From Opitutia bacterium (GTDB lineage: Bacteria > Verrucomicrobiota > Verrucomicrobiia > Opitutales > Opitutaceae): a DNA stretch of 5,372 bases. Position 1 is the first letter of the stretch; the number at the start of each line of letters is the position of its first letter. Both the position numbers and the translations under genes were made by a program. A model generated the notes under the pieces. It was not told the origin of the DNA. It saw only the letters and a list, made by a program, of their open reading frames with translations, and searched no databases. Shown one piece after another: positions 1 through 4,711 of the stretch. The DNA lies in NCBI GenBank assembly GCA_003157575.1, contig PMKA01000331.1, forward strand, positions 172 through 5,543. The letters are read 5' to 3'.

Positions 1-182
1 CGCATCAGGTTCGGAGGGTAGAGGAGGCGGACGTCCCCCAATCTCAGTCCGGCGCGGCGGACTCCCCGTTGATTTTGATGGAACAACGATGTTCACGATT
101 TGCGGCGATGCAAAGGGAAACTACGCGGCCCGGCGACAAGCGCCGGCCCTACAAGTTGCTCTCACTTTCACCTATTTCCGCC
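1..182. other. Leader region upstream of the anti-sigma-type gene
   Basis: No complete gene is visible here. The reading frame of the downstream gene is open back to the left edge of the window. It offers a TTG at 69 and ATGs at 78 and 108 as alternative starts, but the residues before position 183 are Arg/Pro-rich and do not look like a protein domain. Another frame closes with TAG at 19-21 after six codons, so the tail of an upstream gene could end there. A sigma factor gene would be the expected neighbour, but six codons cannot identify it. No convincing sigma-70 or ECF-type promoter was found. Confidence 0.4.
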
Positions 183-1004
183 ATGAACTGCCAACGCGTC
201 CAGGAGAGTTTCCTCGATTACCAGGACGGCCTGCTTTCCCCGGCCGACTCGGGCGCCGTGCGCGAGCACCTGAAGACCTGCCTCGACTGCCAGCGCGAAT
301 GGGCCGGCCTGCAGGAGATCTCGCGCAAGATCGACCGCCTGCCGCCCTCCGAGCCCAGTCCGCGCCTGCGCGCCCAATTCTACGCAATGCTGGAAACCCA
401 TCGTCGCGCCGCGGACTCCCCCGGCCCGTTCGTCTCCATGCGCAGCCGCCTCGACCGTTTCTTTTCCGCCCTCCTGCCTGCGCGCCCCGCCCTGCAGTTC
501 GCCCTCGCGTGCTGCATGCTCCTCGCAGGCCTCCTGTTGGGCTCGCGTTTTCTCCACACGGCCGCCGATCCCGCGACCGAAAAGAAGATCGCCGAACTTC
601 AGACGAAGGTCGATTCGATGGCGCCGCTCGTCACCTACTCGGTTCTCCAGCAAAAATCCACAACCGAGCGTCTCCGGACCGTGCTCGCCACGCTCAATCT
701 CAAACAGGATGACCAGCAGGTCGTCAGCGGACTCCTCGCCTCCCTCGCATTCGATCCGAGCGTGAACGTGCGCCTGTCCGCGCTCGAGGCCCTCTACCCG
801 CATGCGGACGAGCCATCCGTGCGCTCCGCCGTCACCGCATCGCTCCCGCGCGAACCCTCTCCGCTTGTCCAGGTGACAATGATCGACTTCCTCGCCGCAA
901 CACGAGACCCCGCGGCTTTTTCAACGATCGAGGGGGTAACCCGTAACCAGAACTACGACCAGGCCGTCCGCGACGCGGCCCGTCGCGCACTCGCCCAACT
1001 CTGA
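183..1004 (+). CDS. Membrane anti-sigma-type protein with zinc finger and C-terminal HEAT-like repeats
   Basis: Encodes 273 aa. Residues 1-40 form a zf-HC2/ZAS-type zinc-binding anti-sigma domain: Cys3, then His29-x3-Cys33-x2-Cys36. This family normally binds and holds an ECF sigma factor in the cytoplasm. A single membrane helix follows at about 103-124, then a charged segment (131-146) that may be a short coiled coil. Residues about 175-270 form helical HEAT-like units (for example DPSVNVRLSALEAL at 191-204), so the outer part probably acts as a protein-binding sensor. The ATG at 183 was chosen because it puts the zinc finger at the N-terminus, as is usual in the family. There is no Shine-Dalgarno sequence, and longer in-frame starts at 69 or 78 cannot be excluded. 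The next gene begins 53 bp downstream on the same strand, so co-transcription is likely. The sigma partner is not in the window. Confidence 0.85.
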   Translation: MNCQRVQESFLDYQDGLLSPADSGAVREHLKTCLDCQREWAGLQEISRKIDRLPPSEPSPRLRAQFYAMLETHRRAADSPGPFVSMRSRLDRFFSALLPARPALQFALACCMLLAGLLLGSRFLHTAADPATEKKIAELQTKVDSMAPLVTYSVLQQKSTTERLRTVLATLNLKQDDQQVVSGLLASLAFDPSVNVRLSALEALYPHADEPSVRSAVTASLPREPSPLVQVTMIDFLAATRDPAAFSTIEGVTRNQNYDQAVRDAARRALAQL

Positions 1005-1057
1005 ACTCCATCCGCCCGTCCAGCGGTTCTCACAACCACCTTCAACTTCTCCCGCCC

Positions 1058-2191
1058 ATGAATGCCAAGATCCGTATCGCCATCCTTCTTCTCTGCCTGC
1101 CCGCCGCTGGCGTGACCGCCCGGTCCGCCACCGCGGCCGCCCCGGCTGCTCCCGCTTCTTCCACCCCCGCGCCGGCGCCTGCCGCGTCCGCTGACGACGA
1201 TGACAACGATGAGCAGGACGCCAAAACCCTTTCACCCACCCACCTCAAATTCAGCGACCCCGCCAAACCCGGCAAACTTCGGCTGCGCGTGATGTGGGGC
1301 GACATCACGGTCACCGGCGCCGACACATCCGACGTCACCATCGTTTCCAACATCAAAAACAAGCAGCAGTCGGCCGCGCCCAAAGCCGGGGGCCTCCGCC
1401 GTCTCGATTCCGAAACCACCTACACCGCGACCGAAAAGGACAATGTGATCACGATCGAACTGGGCGGAGACAGTCCGGACGCGTCCAGCGGCGCCACGCT
1501 CTCCGTCACAACGCCCCGCAACACTTCCGTCGTCATCGAGAACACCTTTGGCGGCAGCGTCGACGTGAAGAACATCGAGGGCGACGCCGACATCCGCAGC
1601 CTCAACGGCGAGGTCACGCTCGACCAGATCGCCGGCTCGGCCCTGGTCGAAACGATGAACGGCGAGATCCACGCAACCTTCGTCAAGGTGACGGAAGGCA
1701 AGCCGCTTTCCTTCACTTCGATGAACGGGGAGGTCGATGTGCGCATCCCGGCCGACACCAAGGCCAACGTGCGACTTCGCACCCAAAACGGCGCGGTGTT
1801 GACCGACTTCGACGAGAAGGCACTCATCACAAAGACCGAACCCGTCCGCGGCCGGATCGGGAAGCGCATCCATGTTTCCACCCATTCCGGCGACAAATCG
1901 GATGGTTTCGACTGGCACGATGATATTCGCGATGCCGTCCGCGAGGCCACCCAGGCGGGCATGGAGGCGGCGCGCGAAGCCGCAGTCGCCGCCCGCGAAG
2001 CCGCCCAGGCCGCCCGCGAAGGCGTGGCCGAAGCCCGGGGCACACCCGCTCCCGCGCCTCTGCCTCCGATTCCACCCGTGCTGCCTTCAATCTCCGGCGG
2101 CAAGGTCGTCAGCGGCACCCTCAACGGCGGCGGACCCGAGATCCAGATCGCGACGATGAACGGCACCATCACCCTGCGCAAAACGCAGTGA
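1058..2191 (+). CDS. Secreted DUF4097-type beta-repeat (adhesin-like) protein
   Basis: Encodes 377 aa. Residues 1-27 look like a signal peptide (KIR, then a hydrophobic stretch, then small residues). An Ala/Pro-rich linker (about 27-45) and an acidic run (DDDDNDEQD, 46-54) follow. From about residue 60 the protein is beta-rich, with recurring (L/M/Q)-N-G turns at Asn183, 201, 223, 244, 356 and 368. These are typical of DUF4097/putative-adhesin beta-solenoids and predict an exported protein in the periplasm or at the cell surface. An Ala/Arg/Glu-rich helix (about 291-328) and a Pro-rich linker (329-343) interrupt the repeats before a last beta segment at 346-375. DUF4097 proteins are often encoded beside sigma/anti-sigma pairs and are thought to belong to envelope-stress regulons. 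The 53-bp spacing from the anti-sigma-type gene fits this. The exact function is unknown. Confidence 0.88.
   Translation: MNAKIRIAILLLCLPAAGVTARSATAAAPAAPASSTPAPAPAASADDDDNDEQDAKTLSPTHLKFSDPAKPGKLRLRVMWGDITVTGADTSDVTIVSNIKNKQQSAAPKAGGLRRLDSETTYTATEKDNVITIELGGDSPDASSGATLSVTTPRNTSVVIENTFGGSVDVKNIEGDADIRSLNGEVTLDQIAGSALVETMNGEIHATFVKVTEGKPLSFTSMNGEVDVRIPADTKANVRLRTQNGAVLTDFDEKALITKTEPVRGRIGKRIHVSTHSGDKSDGFDWHDDIRDAVREATQAGMEAAREAAVAAREAAQAAREGVAEARGTPAPAPLPPIPPVLPSISGGKVVSGTLNGGGPEIQIATMNGTITLRKTQ
1967..2029 (+). repeat. Three tandem 21-bp coding repeats (AAREAAx heptads)
   Basis: Three consecutive 21-bp units (1967-1987, 1988-2008, 2009-2029) encode the heptads AAREAAV, AAREAAQ and AAREGVA in the beta-repeat protein. 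The spacing matches a heptad helix with an Ala face and alternating Arg/Glu. The units probably arose by slippage or duplication, and copy number may vary between strains. Confidence 0.7.
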
Positions 2192-2313
2192 GAAGACGTC
2201 CGGAGATTTGCACAGGAGGAAACCGAGGCGGAGCGATCGTCAGGGGGTTCCCGGGCCTTTTCCGGTAGGAGCCGGATGCTGGCTCGGCGCCACACAACTC
2301 TCGGGTTTGGGCA
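2192..2313. other. Convergent intergenic gap; no clear terminator
   Basis: This gap separates the 3' ends of a plus-strand gene and a minus-strand gene, where a bidirectional terminator would be expected. The clearest structure is a 5-bp inverted repeat, TCCGG (2261-2265) with CCGGA (2272-2276), around a 6-nt loop. It has no T-run on either strand, so it is not a convincing intrinsic terminator. The CCCGGG at 2250-2255 is a simple palindrome. Confidence 0.35.
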
Positions 2314-2694
2314 TTACTTTGCCAACGCTGCCGGGATGTTCGGAGAGAATGGATTGGGAATCACCTTTCTCTCGGGCGGCGATACGACCAAATCCATGTC
2401 CTCCATCTGGACCGCCCCGAGCAGCACCTGATCTCCCATCACGATCGCCCCGCCGAAACATCCCCGATTGCCCAGTATGACTTGAACCGGACCGACGTAG
2501 GGGACCACGTGTCGCTTCCCATCTGCAGTGGTGACCTCCCGCTTGTAGATTTCCTTCAGTTCCAGCTGCGCGGCCACATGTTCTGGAATGCAGAGGTGCA
2601 AAGCTCCGGTATCGGCCAGCGCATCGACATCAAGCGACTGAAGAGCAGGGTTGCTGGGATTCTTCAGCGTGATCCTGGCGAATGCGTAGCCCAT
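2314..2694 (-). CDS. Retropepsin-like (clan AA) aspartic protease, single domain
   Basis: Encodes 126 aa. It begins MGYAFARITLKNP and carries the catalytic triad ALADTGA, with Asp28-Thr29-Gly30. A central segment (REVTTADGKRHVVPYVGPV, 52-70) fits the flap region. The second hydrophobic-hydrophobic-Gly element is LLGAV (91-95), and the C-terminus is EDMDLVV...NPFSPNIP. This is a recognisable family of small bacterial clan AA aspartic proteases of single-domain length, which would need to dimerise to form an active site. There is no signal peptide, so it is probably cytoplasmic. Its natural substrate is not known. The ATG at 2694 was chosen because the family motif MGY starts there. The frame stays open to 3030, but the extra 112 residues are Arg/Pro-rich and look non-coding. 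There is no Shine-Dalgarno sequence on the coding strand. It stands alone, convergent with the beta-repeat gene. Confidence 0.88.
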   Translation of the reverse strand: MGYAFARITLKNPSNPALQSLDVDALADTGALHLCIPEHVAAQLELKEIYKREVTTADGKRHVVPYVGPVQVILGNRGCFGGAIVMGDQVLLGAVQMEDMDLVVSPPERKVIPNPFSPNIPAALAK

Positions 2695-2838
2695 GAAAGG
2701 AGGATGAACGAAGGCAAAGGATAGGCAAGCGTGCTTCCTTCTGCCCGGGAGTCCCAAGCCCGCCCGCGCTCGCCGACTGACGCGTCCATCCGCCCCTGCA
2801 GGAGGCGTTGTCCATCGGGTCTGTGAGCCGTGTGATGT

Positions 2839-2868
2839 TTTGCGCCTATTTGTGCCTCTTCGTGGCCC
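2839..2868 (+). repeat. Degenerate 10-bp tandem intergenic repeat
   Basis: Three decamers run head to tail: TTTGCGCCTA, TTTGTGCCTC and TTCGTGGCCC. They resemble the GCG-rich octamer repeats at 4429-4452 and 4500-4518, all variations on a TTTGYG-CCT theme. I have the impression that such tracts recur in intergenic DNA of GC-rich environmental bacteria. Their function is unknown. Confidence 0.5.
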
Positions 2869-2998
2869 GCTGTTCCGAGACCTTGGCTCCAGGGGCCAGT
2901 TCTCCGTGACCCTGTTCGAGTCTCCGGTTCCTTCCTCATCATTGTCCGGGCCAGGAGAGCGAAAAAAAGAGCGCCAGCGCGGTGAGAAGAGCTGTGCG

Positions 2999-3014
2999 GG
3001 GTCCTCTCGGACCC
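2999..3014. other. Perfect 6-bp hairpin with 4-nt loop
   Basis: GGGTCC (2999-3004) and GGACCC (3009-3014) are perfect inverted repeats around a 4-nt loop. Read on the minus strand the loop is GAGA, a GNRA-type tetraloop, which would be stable in RNA. No T-run follows on either strand, so it is not an intrinsic terminator. It lies 3' of the cassette-like region. Confidence 0.4.
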
Positions 3015-3051
3015 GGTTTGCTCCGATCATCAGAGGCCTGCCATGGCGGAC

Positions 3052-3111
3052 ACCGGACGCAGCTCGGAGGAAGGAGATTTCTCCGGCATTGGCAGTGGGG
3101 GCTTGTGCGGC
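3052..3111 (-). other. Weak attC-like palindrome after the second cassette gene
   Basis: Read on the minus strand, GCCGCAC (3111-3105) begins 22 nt after the stop codon and GTCCGGT (3058-3052) closes a 60-bp element. The two ends pair with one mismatch and one G-T wobble. The centre contains a GGAG/CTCC hairpin with an AAAT loop. The right flank (CTCCGAGCTGC before GTCCGGT) resembles the corresponding part of the better site at 3513-3603. The length is within the known attC range, but the inner L-box pairing is poor. It may be a degenerate site or a chance palindrome. Confidence 0.33.
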
Positions 3112-3133
3112 CTATTTTCCATAACACCGAATC

Positions 3134-3502
3134 TCACGAGATAAAGTGCATAATTGCGAGATCACCGTAGGCCCAGACAAGTGTCCCAAAACCAACAACA
3201 GCTACACCGCCAATCGTAACCCAAGCTTCTCTTTTCCTTTCTGGTTTGAGTTCGTAGTCCGCAAAGCCACCCAAACCATGATACCGCACAAAGAAATCGA
3301 ACCCCTCTATAAACAAGTCCCGGATAACAATTACGGCTCCAGCAAGACAGAGGATCGAGCCTGACCGAGCAAACGTCACACCTTTATCTTCTGGATGTGC
3401 TACGGAATACCCTGTGGAGTATGCAACAATACCACCTGCAACGGCCGTCAGAGCCGCCCAAAAGAAAATCGCTCTTAACTTGGTTTGCTTTTTGCCAGCC
3501 AT
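3134..3502 (-). CDS. Small membrane protein of unknown function (putative cassette gene)
   Basis: Encodes 122 aa and I do not recognise the family. Three membrane helices are predicted by eye: about 11-31, 46-62 and 94-113. A basic N-terminus (AGKKQTKLR) precedes the first helix, and a charged loop (ELKPERKRE, 84-92) precedes the third. The positive-inside rule would place both on the cytoplasmic side. There is no signal cleavage site and no catalytic motif. The coding strand reads AAGAAGGAC immediately before the ATG, an SD-like run unusually close to the start. The gene starts 10 nt after the end of the attC-like palindrome. Base composition is clearly lower in GC than the flanking genes, which fits recent acquisition. 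It could be a coincidental ORF, but the hydrophobic pattern, composition and boundaries argue for a real gene. Confidence 0.7.
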   Translation of the reverse strand: MAGKKQTKLRAIFFWAALTAVAGGIVAYSTGYSVAHPEDKGVTFARSGSILCLAGAVIVIRDLFIEGFDFFVRYHGLGGFADYELKPERKREAWVTIGGVAVVGFGTLVWAYGDLAIMHFIS

Positions 3503-3512
3503 GTCCTTCTTT

Positions 3513-3603
3513 GCCGAACGCTCTCAGGTCAGGGCGCCGGGCCTCCGGCGCGGTCGAAGCGGACGGGATTGTTCCCGGCGTTCCCTGCAGTGGCTGGTTC
3601 GGC
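3513..3603 (-). other. Candidate integron attC site
   Basis: A 91-bp nested inverted repeat lies between two small genes. In plus-strand coordinates the pairs are 3513-3519 with 3597-3603 (GCCGAAC/GTTCGGC), 3530-3534 with 3583-3587 (CAGGG/CCCTG), and 3536-3541 with 3574-3579 (GCCGGG/CCCGGC). All three are perfect and nested, giving 18 base pairs. On the gene strand the left end (R'') starts 2 nt after a stop codon, and the right end (R', GTTCGGC) lies 10 nt before the next ATG. GTTCGGC fits the R' consensus GTTRRRY except for one base. The preceding CTGACCT matches the L'-side consensus CTKANCT. The order of boxes, length and placement are those of attC. A terminator is less likely, as no T-run follows. 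Confidence 0.62.
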
Positions 3604-3605
3604 CT

Positions 3606-3989
3606 TCATTTTTTTGGCGTCGATTGTTTGCAGAAATCCAGCTGATCAGCAGAAAGGCTGCCGGGTAATGGACTCAGCTCTTCGAGCTGCCGCAGGGCAC
3701 GATCATAGTCATTCGCGATCCGGCAGAGCACCTGTTGACTCTCAGTCTTGTGCTGAAGCTGCCACTGATAGACCTGAAGTCGGCTCTGCAGCACCAAAGC
3801 GCGGAGAGTGCGCTGGTGCTCCAAATCGCGTACCGTCTCTTCTTGGCGGGATCTATTTAGGGTAAAGACCACGACAACAAACCCAAGCCCGGTGAACAAA
3901 CACTCCAACGTCGCGGCATCAAACTCACACTTATGCCAGACGAGCGCGCTCCAAGTGGCTAACACAAATATGAGTGATGCAATGTTCAT
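3606..3989 (-). CDS. Two-helix membrane protein with C-terminal coiled coil, unknown function (putative cassette gene)
   Basis: Encodes 127 aa and I do not recognise the family. Membrane helices lie at about 3-18 and 27-44, joined by a short loop with two cysteines (Cys21, Cys30). After the second helix, residues 46-106 are highly charged and Gln/Glu/Arg/Leu-rich with heptad-like leucine spacing, predicting a long helix or coiled coil, probably cytoplasmic. The C-terminus is short and polar (STPKK). The stop codon is 2 nt from the attC-like palindrome. The start follows a GTTCGGC motif by 9 nt, the same layout as the next gene. No clear Shine-Dalgarno sequence is present. The lower GC of the region suggests transfer. 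Gene reality is supported by the membrane/coil pattern and boundaries, but function cannot be inferred. Confidence 0.7.
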   Translation of the reverse strand: MNIASLIFVLATWSALVWHKCEFDAATLECLFTGLGFVVVVFTLNRSRQEETVRDLEHQRTLRALVLQSRLQVYQWQLQHKTESQQVLCRIANDYDRALRQLEELSPLPGSLSADQLDFCKQSTPKK

Positions 3990-3998
3990 GAGCTTTAT

Positions 3999-4005
3999 GC
4001 CGAAC
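3999..4005 (-). other. GTTCGGC cassette-boundary motif upstream of the first cassette gene
   Basis: On the minus strand GTTCGGC ends 9 nt before the ATG at 3989. It is identical to the R' end of the attC-like site at 3513-3519, which lies 10 nt before the next ATG. It would mark the upstream recombination point of the first cassette. No full attC palindrome is visible on its upstream side, so it might be an attI junction, a secondary integration site, or the remains of an attC. Confidence 0.4.
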
Positions 4006-4230
4006 AGTGTAATATGTCGCTGGGGTGCGTAGTCCGACCAGAAATTTCAGGAGAGGTTTCAAGGCTTCCCGAAGTCAGTCTGCCGGCGTCATCTGATTGT
4101 CTGGAAATGTCTTGAAACTCAAGGGCTGAATGCCGGGAGAGGAACCTCCCATATGCGGGCGCACGAAAAGCCACCCGGCGTGGAATCAACCGGTTTCCTT
4201 TCCCGGGATGGCACAAGATCGGCGTCTCTC

Positions 4231-4266
4231 CTCCGCTGCCTCCGCGAGCTCCTGTGCACATCCGTG
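4231..4266 (+). repeat. Imperfect direct repeat, copy A
   Basis: This is the first of two related copies; the other is at 4550-4587. The first 26 bases agree at 23 positions and share the block GCGAGCTCCTGTG. The 3' ends then agree again in TCCGTG after a small length difference. It begins CTCCGCTGCCTCCGCGAG, a CTCCGC-rich degenerate tandem style. Confidence 0.6.
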
Positions 4267-4312
4267 GTTCGGCAGGCTCACCACAAGTGGATCGCGGGCT
4301 TGGGAACCGAAG

Positions 4313-4340
4313 TTTCAAGTTCCAAGTAACAAGTCCCAAG
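4313..4340 (+). repeat. Four tandem heptamers TNNCAAG
   Basis: Four 7-bp units run without a gap: TTTCAAG, TTCCAAG, TAACAAG and TCCCAAG. The T and the CAAG are fixed and two positions vary. A looser CCAA-rich tract follows, with GCCAAAC at 4348-4354 and again at 4370-4376. Regularity at exactly 7 bp argues for a repeat array rather than chance. Function is unknown. Confidence 0.65.
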
Positions 4341-4428
4341 GAAGACGGCCAAACGCCAAGACTCCAAAGGCCAAACCGGAGCGGTTGTTTCCCGGCCCGG
4401 CCTCCGTTTTCAAGGTCACTTGCCCCTT

Positions 4429-4452
4429 TTGCGCCTTCGCGTCTTCGCGTGA
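4429..4452 (+). repeat. Three tandem octamers of a GCG-rich repeat
   Basis: The units are TTGCGCCT, TCGCGTCT and TCGCGTGA. An inverted relative lies at 4500-4518, and a related decamer array is at 2839-2868. Confidence 0.55.
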
Positions 4453-4499
4453 GCCATCCTCCGTTTGGCTCCGGAACAGGCCTCGCGCCCGCTTCGCTC

Positions 4500-4518
4500 A
4501 AGGCGCCAAGACGCAAAG
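4500..4518 (-). repeat. Inverted copy of the GCG-rich octamer repeat
   Basis: The minus strand reads CTTTGCGTCTTGGCGCCTT, matching the TTGCGTCT/TTGCGCCT theme of 4429-4452 in opposite orientation. The two copies flank about 47 bp and could pair imperfectly in a transcript. Confidence 0.5.
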
Positions 4519-4549
4519 TTGCAGCGTCAAACCTCAATCCGCCTCCCTC

Positions 4550-4587
4550 CTCCGCGACCTCTGCGAGCTCCTGTGGAAACGTCCGTG
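4550..4587 (+). repeat. Imperfect direct repeat, copy B
   Basis: This is the second copy of the element at 4231-4266, in the same orientation and about 320 bp away. It shares the block GCGAGCTCCTGTG and the closing TCCGTG. Confidence 0.6.
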
Positions 4588-4693
4588 TGATTTGCGCCAG
4601 AAGGCCATCGGGCTGTGGAACCAGCCGCCTTGATTCGCCTTGGCGGGTCCCAACCCTTCGCACGCCACGAACACCGCAACGTTGCCGGTCGCC

Positions 4694-4707
4694 CGCCCGG
4701 CCGGGCG
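4694..4707 (-). terminator. GC-rich palindrome just past the apt stop codon (weak terminator candidate)
   Basis: CGCCCGGCCGGGCG is a perfect 14-bp palindrome starting 4 nt after the apt stop codon in the direction of transcription. No T-run follows, so it lacks the second half of an intrinsic terminator. It may instead stabilise the mRNA 3' end. A second 10-bp palindrome, GCAACGTTGC, lies at 4676-4685. Confidence 0.25.
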
Positions 4708-4711
4708 CGGC

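Larger units (their letters stand above)
2695..3051. other. Gene-poor region upstream of the protease gene
   Basis: No convincing gene is present. Several frames are open on both strands, but their translations are Arg/Pro/Ser-rich with no domain. The region should contain the protease promoter on the minus strand, but none could be identified. It holds a short degenerate tandem repeat (2839-2868) and a perfect small hairpin (2999-3014), listed separately. Confidence 0.5.
3052..4005 (-). mobile_element. Candidate integron gene-cassette pair lacking an integrase
   Basis: Two small minus-strand genes lie in the order boundary site (3999-4005), gene (3989-3606), attC-like palindrome (3603-3513), gene (3502-3134), weaker attC-like palindrome (3111-3052). 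Each unit has one gene, little spare DNA and a palindrome just after the stop codon, as in integron cassettes. GC is 47-48% by hand count over 3181-3300, against 65% at 1561-1620 and 72% at 4861-4920, which suggests acquired DNA. No tyrosine recombinase gene is visible in the window, so this would be an integrase-less cassette cluster or the edge of an array. The reading rests mainly on the 3513-3603 site. Confidence 0.5.
4006..4711. other. Repeat-rich intergenic region without a convincing gene
   Basis: About 700 bp lie between the cassette-like pair and apt. Open frames exist on both strands, but their translations are Pro/Ser/Arg-rich and follow repeats rather than domains. No integrase-like sequence is visible. 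An 8-bp inverted repeat, GTTTCAAG (4056-4063) with CTTGAAAC (4111-4118), is separated by 47 bp. Between 4231 and 4587 the region contains several short repeat families, listed separately. It may hold the promoter for the first cassette gene, but no good match was found. Confidence 0.55.

Noticed and set aside
80..110. GGAAC at 80-84 as an ECF-type -35 element for the anti-sigma-type gene
   Set aside because: No matching -10 element is found at the expected spacing.
2261..2276. TCCGG/CCGGA hairpin as a bidirectional terminator
   Set aside because: The stem is only 5 bp and no T-run follows on either strand.
1232..2295. Long minus-strand open frames opposite the beta-repeat gene
   Set aside because: They mirror a GC-rich coding sequence. 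The plus-strand frame has a signal peptide and regular NG-turn beta repeats.
2695..3030. In-frame N-terminal extension of the protease (start at 3030)
   Set aside because: The added 112 residues are Arg/Pro/Ser-rich with no domain, while the family's N-terminal MGYAFARITL begins at the internal ATG at 2694.
4056..4118. GTTTCAAG/CTTGAAAC inverted repeat as an attC or attI site
   Set aside because: The ends do not resemble R boxes, there is no nested stem, and no gene is placed as a cassette would require.
4267..4273. Fourth GTTCGGC as the R'' end of an attC reaching 3999
   Set aside because: The span would be 275 bp with no nested L-box pairing, and this 7-mer lies in a GTTCGGCAGGCTC-like tract next to a repeat copy, in the intergenic repeat block.
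3995..4663. Long minus-strand open frame between the cassette region and apt
   Set aside because: The translation is low-complexity and follows the repeat families (for example GEPAEPR from a GTTCGGCAGGCTC-type tract). No integrase or other domain motif is visible.
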